Assembly: GCA_937132085.1 (NCBI GenBank)
Contig: CAKZNV010000134.1
Coordinates: 1-51,709 of the forward strand
Length of the DNA: 51,709 nucleotides
Source of the DNA: an uncultured Rubritalea sp.
Lineage (GTDB): Bacteria; Verrucomicrobiota; Verrucomicrobiia; Verrucomicrobiales; Akkermansiaceae
Reading direction: 5' to 3'
Of the stretch, positions 7,103-15,736 are shown one piece after another (the stretch's first letter is position 1; each line of letters begins with the position of its first letter). Under the pieces are notes generated by a model, which saw only the letters and a list, made by a program, of their open reading frames with translations, was not told the origin of the DNA and made no database searches. A program made the translations under genes and the position numbers.

Positions 7103-9114
7103 GCCTCGGAATCAAGTATTCTCTGAGCAATTTCTCTAGCCTCTCGGATCAACTCCATATCGGCTAGATATTCAATAAATCTCATATCAGCCAGTCCACT
7201 CTGCTCAGTCCCAAGCACATCACCTGGCCCCCGCATACGTAGATCAGCCTCGGATATTTTAAAGCCATCTCTAGTTTCAGCCAAGACCTGAAGCTTATCT
7301 ACAGCATCAGAATTCTGAGCACTCGTCATGAGAACACAGTAACTCTTGTGCTCACCTCTGCCGATTCGTCCTCTAAGCTGATGCAACTGTGACAAACCAA
7401 AGCGCTCTGCATTATAAATGAGCATGACACTTGCATTAGGCACATCCACCCCGACTTCGATTACAGATGTAGCAACGAGAACTTGCACCTCATTGGATCG
7501 AAAGCCAGTCATGATACGCTCCTTCTCATCAGATGAAAGCTTACCGTGGACTAGACCGACGTCAAATTTACTCAGGCGCTTTTGCCACTTTTCATATTCG
7601 ACCGTAGCGGCATCCGCCTTGAGGTTTTCACTTTCTTCCACCAGCGGATAAACGATGTAAGCTTGTCTCCCCTCTTCCAGCTTTTCTTTGAGAAACTTAG
7701 TCACATCGCTGACTTTAGGTTTCGATCTAACAGCTGTGATGATTTTCCCTCTACCTGCTGGAAACTCATCAATGATCGATACATCTAAATCACCATAAAT
7801 TGTTAGAGTGAGCGTTCTCGGAATAGGTGTCGCAGTCATCACAAGCACATCTGGCATCTTGCCTTTTTGCACGAGTCGGCCTCTCTGCTCCACTCCGAAT
7901 TTATGCTGTTCATCAATGATCACTAATCCCAGATTCTCGAATGCCTCGTCATCATAGAGCAGCGCATGAGTTCCAATAACGACCTGAGGAGAATCAGCAA
8001 AACTCGTATTACCTGGTTCATTTTTATCCGAAGTCTTTAGCCCCACTCTTACTTCTAGCGGATCTAGCCACTTCTTAAAAGTGAGGAAATGCTGTTCAGC
8101 GAGAATTTGCGTAGGAGCCATGAGAGCGACCTGTGCGCCACTATCTACAGCTAAAAGTGCTGCACAGAGCGCAACGAATGTCTTACCTGAACCCACATCA
8201 CCTTGCAGCATACGGTTCATAGGTAGAGACTTTCTCATATCACCAATAACCTCTCGCACACAGCGCTTTTGTGCACCTGTTAGATCAAATGGTAGACTCT
8301 TATAAAACTGAGTGAGCAAGTCCATTTTCTGCGCCTGGACTCTGCCATTCTGCTTTTGATACCGCTTGCGTCTGCGACCTACTTCTAATTGGAGTGCCAC
8401 AAACTCTTCTAAAGCAAAATATCTACGAGCAGCCTCAGTCTGTTCCATTTCCTCAGGGAAGTGCACCTCACGATAAGCATCGATACGAGGATAGCTCTCA
8501 TCCACAGAATACTCACCTCGGATCGATTCTGGATCCACACCAGTGAGAAATTGATACATGATCTCACGGAGCCTGCGTTGAGAAATTCCAGCGACATTCT
8601 TATAAACAGGAACAATCCGCTCAACATGAATACTCTCGTGGCTCTGACCTTGGTTTTCTTTGATCACCTCAAACTCCGGATGATTGATCACCAGCTTACC
8701 GCTCACATCCTTAGTCTCACCATAGAGAATGAGCTCCTGTCCTACTGCGATGATATTCCCTATATAGGGAGAGTTAAACCAGCGACAAGTAATGCTGTTT
8801 TCACCGAAGCCAACCTCATTGGAAGCCTGCACCACGATTTCATACATGCCACGGCTCCCACCCATAAATTTTCGCCCAGCATCAGTCACTAATCCTCTAA
8901 GACAGACTGGCTGTGAACTAGCCTGAGTAGGAAAGACATCAAATCTACGTCTATCTTCGTAACGTTTAGGGATTCGATCTAACAGATCCAGCACTGTCTC
9001 TAAACCAGCTGAGCTCAAAGCGATGACTTCCTTAGGAACTAAAACACCTAGCGTGGCAATGACTGCGTCACCCGTCCAGCCACTCTTATCAGTCCCATTG
9101 TTAGATTCTGACAT
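7099..9114 (-). CDS. recG: ATP-dependent DNA helicase RecG
   Basis: 671 residues, normal for RecG. It reverses stalled replication forks and processes Holliday junctions. The N-terminal wedge/OB domain (about 65-160) is followed by the SF2 helicase core: Walker A GDVGSGKT at 305-312, DEQH box at 401-404, MTATPIPRTLTLT (motif III) and HQLRGRIGRGEHKSYC (motif VI) near 590. The C-terminal DLRMRGPGDVLGTEQSG block is a RecG hallmark. It starts 8 bp after the recJ stop, so recJ and recG are co-transcribed, a sensible pairing of recombination and repair functions. Confidence 0.97.
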   Translation of the reverse strand: MSESNNGTDKSGWTGDAVIATLGVLVPKEVIALSSAGLETVLDLLDRIPKRYEDRRRFDVFPTQASSQPVCLRGLVTDAGRKFMGGSRGMYEIVVQASNEVGFGENSITCRWFNSPYIGNIIAVGQELILYGETKDVSGKLVINHPEFEVIKENQGQSHESIHVERIVPVYKNVAGISQRRLREIMYQFLTGVDPESIRGEYSVDESYPRIDAYREVHFPEEMEQTEAARRYFALEEFVALQLEVGRRRKRYQKQNGRVQAQKMDLLTQFYKSLPFDLTGAQKRCVREVIGDMRKSLPMNRMLQGDVGSGKTFVALCAALLAVDSGAQVALMAPTQILAEQHFLTFKKWLDPLEVRVGLKTSDKNEPGNTSFADSPQVVIGTHALLYDDEAFENLGLVIIDEQHKFGVEQRGRLVQKGKMPDVLVMTATPIPRTLTLTIYGDLDVSIIDEFPAGRGKIITAVRSKPKVSDVTKFLKEKLEEGRQAYIVYPLVEESENLKADAATVEYEKWQKRLSKFDVGLVHGKLSSDEKERIMTGFRSNEVQVLVATSVIEVGVDVPNASVMLIYNAERFGLSQLHQLRGRIGRGEHKSYCVLMTSAQNSDAVDKLQVLAETRDGFKISEADLRMRGPGDVLGTEQSGLADMRFIEYLADMELIREAREIAQRILDSEA

Positions 9115-9122
9115 TGATGAGC

Positions 9123-10832
9123 CTACCCTTCTAGATTACCTGACTCTGCAGCCCTAATATCCTGAATGACTACCTGTAGAGATGTCACTCCGCGGAACGT
9201 ATTGCGATCAATCGTGAATGCCACATCCCATGGAGGATCTGGTAAATCTCTATCGCCACCACCAAAGAAGATAGCATCATGCTCAACAACGCCTTGGCGC
9301 ATAAACAGCTTCAAGTGCTGATTCTTAAGTCTCCTAGGAGCCTCTGTTAGCCATACATCCGTAGCCATGAAGAGCGGCTGTGGATTCTTGCTACCAAACG
9401 GCTGAAGCAATTCGTAACTATCTAAAAATTCTAATGACAGCTCTGAAAAGTCGATCTCAGCATCCACGTAGATACGTGGCTTGCGATCATCTTCAGTCGT
9501 ATTTTCCAATACATAGCGGCTAAAGTTATCCCTGAATGTATCCAGCTTCCCTTCTTCCACACTGAGACCAGCTGCCATGTCATGACCACCACCAGTGATC
9601 AAGTCATCGTCACAAGCCTGAATCGCTCCTACGAGACTCACTCCCTCGACGCTTCGTCCACTACCTTTACCGACTCCATCACCATCGATCGCTATGACAA
9701 ATGTCGGTTTATAATAAAGACGCATCAGACGAGAAGCCACAATGCCTACAACTCCTGGGTGCCAATCACGAGAACCTAGCACAATCACAGGGTCAGTCGT
9801 TGGTTCAAATCTTTCTAACAGCATCGCCATCGCTTCATCGCGAATACGTTTTTCATGCTTCTGTCTTTCAATGTTAAATGTATTCAGCGACTCACTGAGC
9901 ACTCTGGCCTCTAGCTCGTCGTCACAGAGAAGCAGCTTAAGAGCTTCCTCTGGTTTATCCATTCTTCCAGCAGCATTGATGCGTGGTCCGATACGGAAAC
10001 CTACGTCCATACTACTCACTCTGCCTTTGATTTCAGCGATTCTTTGCAGAGCTTGTAAGCCTTTGTTATCAGTAGTCGGTAGTCTACTCAACCCATGTCG
10101 CACTAACAGACGGTTCTCATCTACTAGAGGAACGATGTCCGAAATAGTAGCAACAGCCACGATATCTAATAAACTTTTAAGATCAAACCCAGCGACCATA
10201 CGCTCTTTCATCAGAGCGTGTGCTAACTTAAAGACCACACCAGCTGCGCAGAGATATTGGAAATCATCGCCTAGCTTAGGATTCACCACTGCCACACATT
10301 CAGGACAACCCTGAGCACTCATCTCATGGTGATCGACCACAATGACATCGATCCCCTTTTCGTTTAAAATTTTAATCTCATCGATAGAAGCAGTGCCGCA
10401 ATCTACTGTAATCAATAGATCCATCACTCCGTGCTTAGCTACAAGATGCTCGATAGATGCCTCGCTCAGACCGTAGCCTTCCTCACCTCTACGAGGGATA
10501 AAGTAATCTGCATCTAAGCCGTATTCTCTCAGCACTTTAAGCATCAGAGTCACACTTGTGATACCATCCACATCATAGTCACCATAGATCAGCACTCGCT
10601 GACCTTCATCCACTGCTGCCAAGATACGAGTCACCGCAGCTTTCATATTAGGTAGTTCGAACGGATCTGAGAGATCTTTCAGCTTAGGATACAGGAAATT
10701 CTCTACCGCTTCTTCACCAGCCACACCTCTCTGAGCTAGTAAATGCAAAAGGATCTTTGGCAAGCTCCCGTGTGCCCCGATTTCGGACTCTGGTGCCTCT
10801 TTTAAGATCCATTTGATATTGTGCTCTGTCAT
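9123..10832 (-). CDS. recJ: Single-stranded-DNA-specific 5'-3' exonuclease RecJ
   Basis: 569 residues, full length. DHH-family nuclease: motif I DYDVDGITS at 85-93, TVDCGT at 143-147, motif III DHH at 167-169 and the DHHA1 part with GPRINAAGRMDKPE and TGGGHDMAAGLS. RecJ resects 5' ends during recombinational and mismatch repair using Mn2+/Mg2+. It is the upstream gene of a recJ-recG pair and is preceded by a 76-bp spacer and then a Fur-like palindrome (10909-10927). Confidence 0.97.
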   Translation of the reverse strand: MTEHNIKWILKEAPESEIGAHGSLPKILLHLLAQRGVAGEEAVENFLYPKLKDLSDPFELPNMKAAVTRILAAVDEGQRVLIYGDYDVDGITSVTLMLKVLREYGLDADYFIPRRGEEGYGLSEASIEHLVAKHGVMDLLITVDCGTASIDEIKILNEKGIDVIVVDHHEMSAQGCPECVAVVNPKLGDDFQYLCAAGVVFKLAHALMKERMVAGFDLKSLLDIVAVATISDIVPLVDENRLLVRHGLSRLPTTDNKGLQALQRIAEIKGRVSSMDVGFRIGPRINAAGRMDKPEEALKLLLCDDELEARVLSESLNTFNIERQKHEKRIRDEAMAMLLERFEPTTDPVIVLGSRDWHPGVVGIVASRLMRLYYKPTFVIAIDGDGVGKGSGRSVEGVSLVGAIQACDDDLITGGGHDMAAGLSVEEGKLDTFRDNFSRYVLENTTEDDRKPRIYVDAEIDFSELSLEFLDSYELLQPFGSKNPQPLFMATDVWLTEAPRRLKNQHLKLFMRQGVVEHDAIFFGGGDRDLPDPPWDVAFTIDRNTFRGVTSLQVVIQDIRAAESGNLEG

Positions 10833-10908
10833 ACTTATCCTGAGATAACTCTCTGTTAGGTGAAGCTAGACACCTTCTACCAAGCACTCAAGATACTTCT
10901 AAGATTTC

Positions 10909-10927
10909 TTTGATAATCATTATCAAA
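10909..10927. promoter_or_regulatory. 19-bp perfect palindrome resembling a Fur box
   Basis: TTTGATAATCATTATCAAA is a perfect dyad around a central C. Its core GATAAT-C-ATTATC matches the 6-1-6 description of the Fur box. It touches the stop codon of the minus-strand TrkA-C gene and lies 76 bp upstream of recJ. It may be an iron-responsive operator for recJ-recG, or a simple AT-rich hairpin after the upstream gene (no T run follows). Confidence 0.45.
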
Positions 10928-11665
10928 TCACTCCCCCGTATCCTCAATTTCCTCTACAGCGTCTTGCTCATCCCAGTCCTTGATGTGCAAATGAGCCACC
11001 CTATTCACCGCAGCAGTAGAACCATAGACCATCACTTCATCCCCAGCGAAGACGACATGATCTTTATTCGGAGCTCCTGTGAATTCGCCATCAGCATGCT
11101 GAATATTCAGAATCACCACCTCAGCGTCAGACGGTCTAGACTGATGCAGAGCAAGCCCAGCCCATGGATGACCAGATTCTATCAACACTTCAGAAACACA
11201 GTAACCTTCTTCTAGCTTCAGCAAGAGGTCGTAGTCGAGTGCTCGCACCACACCAGAGGATTGAAGAGCCTTTTTCATGATCGCATCCATCGGCTTAGTA
11301 ATAAGCTTAAGATTAAAAAACAAGCCTAGTGCTATAATCCCTAAGATAGCCACCCCTAGAATAACGAATTCATTCAAACCATCACCGTTTTCCGCCTTAG
11401 TAAATGTCACCACCAAGGTCGCCAGTGCAGATGTGAGGCCAATGTTTCCAGAGATAATAAGATGCCTAATGATCTTACGTCTCACCACACTGCCCATCAC
11501 CAGCTCCGCTTCAGCGGTAGTAAAACCTACCCCAAAAAATGCCGATATTGATTGAAATCTAGCCACTTTATAAGAAAGACCTGTCAGAACCAGAGCATTT
11601 GTCCCCACCCTCACGACCAAGAATGAAACAAGAATAATGATTAATAATGCTAATATGGAACCCAT
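10928..11665 (-). CDS. Membrane protein with TrkA-C (RCK-C) regulatory domain
   Basis: 245 residues. The N-terminal half has about four hydrophobic helices (residues 2-28, around 35-60, 70-90 and 100-122); the segment at 38-52 contains SAFFGVGFTTAE. Residues ~150-235 match a TrkA C-terminal domain: GYCVSEVLIESGHPWAGLALHQ, then VVILNIQHADG, then DHVVFAGDEVMVYGS. Such domains bind nucleotides and gate ion transporters. The tail is acidic (DWDEQDAVEEIEDTGE). There is no full transporter core here, so it may be an ion-transport accessory or sensor; the substrate is unknown. It is divergent from the acyltransferase gene at 11716, 50 bp away. Confidence 0.8.
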   Translation of the reverse strand: MGSILALLIIILVSFLVVRVGTNALVLTGLSYKVARFQSISAFFGVGFTTAEAELVMGSVVRRKIIRHLIISGNIGLTSALATLVVTFTKAENGDGLNEFVILGVAILGIIALGLFFNLKLITKPMDAIMKKALQSSGVVRALDYDLLLKLEEGYCVSEVLIESGHPWAGLALHQSRPSDAEVVILNIQHADGEFTGAPNKDHVVFAGDEVMVYGSTAAVNRVAHLHIKDWDEQDAVEEIEDTGE

Positions 11666-11715
11666 TGATGATAGACTAGCCCCTCCTATTATTTCATATC
11701 AAGCTAAGAATCGCA

Positions 11716-12690
11716 TTGAATCATTTCTTTTCCCCCCTCACTATCTCTACAGCATCACATCAGACCCAATCTAACAACAATTTGAAAAACCAACGATCCA
11801 TCGGCAACAGACTAGCCTATTATTTACTACTCATTCTTGAGAAACCCTTCGGACTCATGCCTACATCGTGGATGTGGCGAATTGGAGCCGGACTAGGCGG
11901 ACTAACTTATAAGCTAGCGAAGAAGCGTAGAGCTATTGTTGCTGCTAACTTAAAGATTGTGCACCCTGACTTGAATGAAGCTGAAATCGTTAAACTCACA
12001 AAAGAAGTCTTTCGATATTCATCCGCCAACCTTTTTAGCTCAGTGAACACAGGATTCATCTCCTCTAAGCGCCTCGCTAAAATTGTAGAGATCAAGGGCC
12101 AGGAGAATCTCTCTGGTCTAGATCCAGATAAAGGTTGTATTCTGCTCGGTTTTCACATGGGAAACTGGGAGGTGCTCAGCCGCGTCAGCCCTCTACTAAA
12201 CACGGACAAGCCTATGGGTGCAATGTTTCGGCCGCTCAACAACGCCTTTATCAGCGAACACGTAGAGGCTAGTCGCAAAAAAGAAGGCCTACGCCTTTTC
12301 TCTAGAAAACGTGGACTCATCGAAGCTCATAAATTTCTCCGAGATGGCGGAATGTTAGGAGTTTTAGGAGATCAACATGCTGGCAAAGCAGGCATCAAAC
12401 TCCCCCTCTTCGGTAAAGAAACCTCCATCAGCCCACTACCAGCTATCTTAGCTCAGAAATACGACTGCCCTATCATTCCGATAACACTTACGACTAAATC
12501 CCCAGGCAAATGGATCGCTGACTACCAAAAGCCATTTTATATCTCTAAAGAGCTTAGCAAGCAAGAAGCCACAGCACAGCTAGTCCCGACTCTAGAACGC
12601 ATCATGCTAGACAACTGTAAGGACATCTTTTGGCTACATGATCGTTGGAAAATGAAACAAGAGCTTAAAGCCGCCAAGGCAACAGGCTAA
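11716..12690 (+). CDS. LpxL/HtrB-family lysophospholipid/lipid A acyltransferase
   Basis: 324 residues from a TTG at 11716; a TTG at 11782 is an alternative, and the first ATG would remove the conserved N-terminal membrane-anchoring region. The catalytic HX4E motif is HMGNWE (His147-Glu152), followed by AMFRPLNNAFI, and GGMLGVLGDQHAGKAGIKLPLFGKETS, typical of LpxL/LpxM enzymes that add secondary acyl chains to lipid A from acyl-ACP at the inner membrane. C-terminal FWLHDRWKMK is also family-typical. It opens the plus-strand glycan locus, supporting a Gram-negative cell with lipid A-like glycolipids. The exact acceptor is not known. Confidence 0.88.
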   Translation: MNHFFSPLTISTASHQTQSNNNLKNQRSIGNRLAYYLLLILEKPFGLMPTSWMWRIGAGLGGLTYKLAKKRRAIVAANLKIVHPDLNEAEIVKLTKEVFRYSSANLFSSVNTGFISSKRLAKIVEIKGQENLSGLDPDKGCILLGFHMGNWEVLSRVSPLLNTDKPMGAMFRPLNNAFISEHVEASRKKEGLRLFSRKRGLIEAHKFLRDGGMLGVLGDQHAGKAGIKLPLFGKETSISPLPAILAQKYDCPIIPITLTTKSPGKWIADYQKPFYISKELSKQEATAQLVPTLERIMLDNCKDIFWLHDRWKMKQELKAAKATG

Positions 12691-12739
12691 AATACTCTTG
12701 CAGAAAACAGCCTCAAATTATACTAGTCTAGTAAGAATC

Positions 12740-13465
12740 ATGCTCAAAACTCTACTACCGCGACTTTATTACTCTACTTTTTTCAATAAGAGTTCAATCG
12801 GTCAATTATACATTGTCTCAGAAGACATCGACACCTACTTCTGCTTCAACAACCATAAAGGGTTCTTATTCCCTCAAGCTGACGAGCAATTAACGATCAA
12901 GCTTGATGTTCATTCTAGCTCAGGAAAGAAAATCCTTAGCAAAAATTTCAACCTGAATGCGCATGACTCCCTCTCAGTCTCGATACGAGATCTGCTGAAG
13001 GAAAAGCTAACAATAGGCAAAGAAGAAATTTTAGGTTCGATTGTCTGCACTACGCCAAAGACCACACTCCAAAACCATTTCTATACATACTATCGTGATG
13101 ATAAAACTGAGTCCGTAGCAATGATTCACCCACAGTCTACTGTTGGCAGAAAGACCACTGACAGGAGCTGGATATCGAACCAGATCATTCACACCAAAGA
13201 TCTAGAGAACATCACTCTCTACCAAATGAATCACAGCCGTGGCACTTCTTCTTGTCATTATTACTTACGTTCGGTGGCCGATGGCTCCATCTTCGCAGAA
13301 GCTGATGTCAGCGTAAAACAGCTAGGCGTCACCAAGGTAAAGTTCGATCTAACAGACAGCCCAGCTCAACTCTGCCTGAGCTTAGATAATTTACTATCAC
13401 CCAATGGCAAGCCATTGATCATGCGCAGATACAAAAACAACAAGTTCACAATCAACCATGGGTAA
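12740..13465 (+). CDS. Unknown protein, probable beta-sandwich with two internal repeats (first of a pair)
   Basis: I take ATG 12740 (241 residues); a TTG at 12698 would extend it by 14. There is no signal peptide or membrane segment. Two internal segments share a pattern of hydrophobic strand, small polar turn with Gly, hydrophobic strand, then a short amphipathic end: residues 53-90 (LDVHSSSGKKIL... LSVSIRDLL) and 173-205 (YYLRSVADGSIF... VTKVKFDL). The same pattern is found twice in the next gene, which overlaps it by 8 bp, so the two look like divergent paralogues. I do not recognise a family. Position between a lipid acyltransferase and KpsS-like transferases suggests a role in surface-glycan assembly. 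Confidence 0.7.
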   Translation: MLKTLLPRLYYSTFFNKSSIGQLYIVSEDIDTYFCFNNHKGFLFPQADEQLTIKLDVHSSSGKKILSKNFNLNAHDSLSVSIRDLLKEKLTIGKEEILGSIVCTTPKTTLQNHFYTYYRDDKTESVAMIHPQSTVGRKTTDRSWISNQIIHTKDLENITLYQMNHSRGTSSCHYYLRSVADGSIFAEADVSVKQLGVTKVKFDLTDSPAQLCLSLDNLLSPNGKPLIMRRYKNNKFTINHG

Positions 13466-14339
13466 ATCAATTTCCATCCAAGGTAAAAACATTATCATCT
13501 TTTACTGTTCCAGCCTTAAAACTCTCGGTTTAGAATCTCGTGTTAGTTTACCCAATAAGACGGGTGAGAATACCAATGCCTATGTCCAAGTATTCACGAC
13601 TAGTGGCGAATTCGTCCAAGAGAAGTCACTAGATGAAGTAGCGGATAAATCAATCATCGCCGTTGAGTTAAACGATCTCTACAGAGACTTCCAGCTAGAC
13701 TCTACATTTGACTACGTATTTCTATTCTCACTCATCCCAGCCAACTACACACCGAGTGACTTTCAAGACATCGAACTAGGTGAGGTTTCCAGACTGAATA
13801 GCACGCAAGATTTCTACATCGAGCATTACATAGAAAGCAGCATCTCTGCAGGAGTCCTCTATCAGGCATCCCCTGTCATGAATAATAAAAGTATCATTCC
13901 TCAATTTTACTTTTTCATGCAGGCTCCGAAGATTTTCCTCTCCGAGCACCAGGATACAATTTTCCAGTTCTTTAACCCAAACATCTCCAGAGAGCCTGAG
14001 AACTCCAAGCTCTACTTTTTCATCCGAGAATCCAATGGCGACATTCTCTGCAAAGGAGAACTGAATGTCTCAAGCAATGGAATGTCCATGCTCAGCGTTA
14101 AAGAGACTCTGCAAAACAATAATATCACTCCACCTAACGGCTTTCTACACTTCGAAGCATTTTCTGATGAAGCGATCTTCATCACTCTAACAATGCAATA
14201 TAACAAGAGTCTAGAAACCATGGACTTAGAGCACACATTGTCCCCACACTACTATTTGCAGAAAAATAAAATGGATAAAAAATCCACACATAGTTATTAT
14301 AGCGATCTCTATAACTCTCATGTTAACAAATCCGTTTAA
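13458..14339 (+). CDS. Unknown protein, probable beta-sandwich with two internal repeats (second of a pair)
   Basis: 293 residues from ATG 13458, overlapping the previous gene by 8 bp, so translation is probably coupled. No signal peptide or membrane segment. The repeat pattern is at residues 42-79 (YVQVFTTSGEFV... IIAVELNDLY) and 185-219 (LYFFIRESNGDILCKG... MSMLSVKETL). The second is preceded by a strand DTIFQFFNPN that matches ENITLYQMNHS in the partner. Few Cys, many aromatic residues. Unknown function; may bind a sugar polymer or form a complex with its partner and the adjacent glycosyltransferases. Confidence 0.7.
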   Translation: MGKSISIQGKNIIIFYCSSLKTLGLESRVSLPNKTGENTNAYVQVFTTSGEFVQEKSLDEVADKSIIAVELNDLYRDFQLDSTFDYVFLFSLIPANYTPSDFQDIELGEVSRLNSTQDFYIEHYIESSISAGVLYQASPVMNNKSIIPQFYFFMQAPKIFLSEHQDTIFQFFNPNISREPENSKLYFFIRESNGDILCKGELNVSSNGMSMLSVKETLQNNNITPPNGFLHFEAFSDEAIFITLTMQYNKSLETMDLEHTLSPHYYLQKNKMDKKSTHSYYSDLYNSHVNKSV

Positions 14340-14358
14340 CCATCATCCATAAACAACC

Positions 14359-15735
14359 TTGAAAGCCACAAGTTCACCATTAAGAATTCTTTTCTGCTGG
14401 TTCCATCAGCCGCACCTGCAAAAGGCTGTTTCTGAATTTATCGATGAAAACTCCATTGAGTATATTGGCTTAATGGGGCACTCCAATTATCTAGGTAATA
14501 CAGCGGACACTTTTTTGCATGCTAAGCTAGCACGCAAGAAGTGCCACTTCCCAGATCACGACCACAAATTTGTCCCATCAAGGCAGATCATAGAATCCAT
14601 GCGCAGCACCGAAGCTGAGGTGCTTAAAATGATGGATCGTATCTATAAAAGCCCTTTCAAGCCTCGTCAGTATGAGTTCCGCAAGCGCCTCTACTATTCA
14701 CAACTTTGTATGGCGTATGGCTTCCTCATGGAGCATAAATTCAACCGAGTCATCTTCTCTAACATCCCGCACAACAGCTTTGACTTCATCCTCTTCGGGC
14801 TCTGTAAAGCGATGGGAATAGAAACATCTTTCCTTTATCAGCTACAAGTCAAAGACTGCTTCCTCCACGCTTACACGCTGGAAGAACTCTACGGTCAGCT
14901 CGCCTTACCAGAACAGTATGATGAAGATCGTGAGTGGGAACTACCAGATTTCCTAGAAGAAGAAATTCAAGAACGCCTAGGAACGAAAGCGCCATTCTAC
15001 ATGAATGCGAATCGTTTCCCACTGAAAGCGAAACTTAAAGCACTGCGTAAAAAAGCATTCAGAGTCCAGACTTACACCTATCCCTTCTACACCTTCTCTA
15101 GTTGGTTTGCCTATAAACGTATCCCTAAATACAAACCTACTGCTGATAGTAAGTTCGTTTACTTTGCGCTGCACATGCAACCAGAAGCGACCACATCTCC
15201 AATGGGTGGCGTCTTTGTAGATCAGTATTACGTGATCCTCATGATCGCCAGAGCTCTACCCGAAGGCGTCAAAGTAGTCGTAAAAGAACACCCACATCAA
15301 GAAATGTGGCAACGCACACCTGATTTTTATAACATCCTGAAGGCTGAGCCAAATGTGGAATTCGTCTCGCTGAAGCAGAACAGCTTTGAACTCATCAAGC
15401 AATCCATCGCAGTCGCCACCATCACTGGCACCGTAGGCTGGGAAGCTCTTTTCTTGAAGAAGCCAGTCATCCTGTTTGGCCATATTTTCTACAAGCACCT
15501 TCCAGGAGTCATCAATGTCAACGACACTGAATCTCTCGCTGATGCCATGGCGCAAATCCAGAGTGGTGACTACAAACTCTGTGAGCTTTCAGACATCCGC
15601 AAGCTACTCCACTACACCAATGAGAAAGCTTATCACGGTGCTGTGGATAACGACTATTTCGAGATCTCTCACCTCTCAGCTGAAGAAAATAAAAATTCAG
15701 TCAAGCAAGCTCTAACAGATTTCATCATTCACTAA
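14359..15735 (+). CDS. KpsS-like capsule-type glycosyltransferase, copy 1
   Basis: 458 residues from TTG 14359, 19 bp after the previous stop; no ATG fits without losing the N-terminal beta strand RILFCWF. C-terminal features match capsule polysaccharide synthesis (KpsS/LipB-like) GT-B enzymes: LHMQPEATTSPMGG at 271-284, VKEHPHQ near 309-314 and TITGTVGWEAL, where the nucleotide sugar would sit. These families use CMP-activated ulosonic acids (for example Kdo). KpsS-type genes accompany pseudaminic acid genes in Acinetobacter capsule loci, so a CMP-pseudaminic acid donor is a reasonable inference here. It is paralogous along its whole length with the next gene. No membrane helix is seen. Confidence 0.82.
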   Translation: MKATSSPLRILFCWFHQPHLQKAVSEFIDENSIEYIGLMGHSNYLGNTADTFLHAKLARKKCHFPDHDHKFVPSRQIIESMRSTEAEVLKMMDRIYKSPFKPRQYEFRKRLYYSQLCMAYGFLMEHKFNRVIFSNIPHNSFDFILFGLCKAMGIETSFLYQLQVKDCFLHAYTLEELYGQLALPEQYDEDREWELPDFLEEEIQERLGTKAPFYMNANRFPLKAKLKALRKKAFRVQTYTYPFYTFSSWFAYKRIPKYKPTADSKFVYFALHMQPEATTSPMGGVFVDQYYVILMIARALPEGVKVVVKEHPHQEMWQRTPDFYNILKAEPNVEFVSLKQNSFELIKQSIAVATITGTVGWEALFLKKPVILFGHIFYKHLPGVINVNDTESLADAMAQIQSGDYKLCELSDIRKLLHYTNEKAYHGAVDNDYFEISHLSAEENKNSVKQALTDFIIH

Positions 15736-15736
15736 T

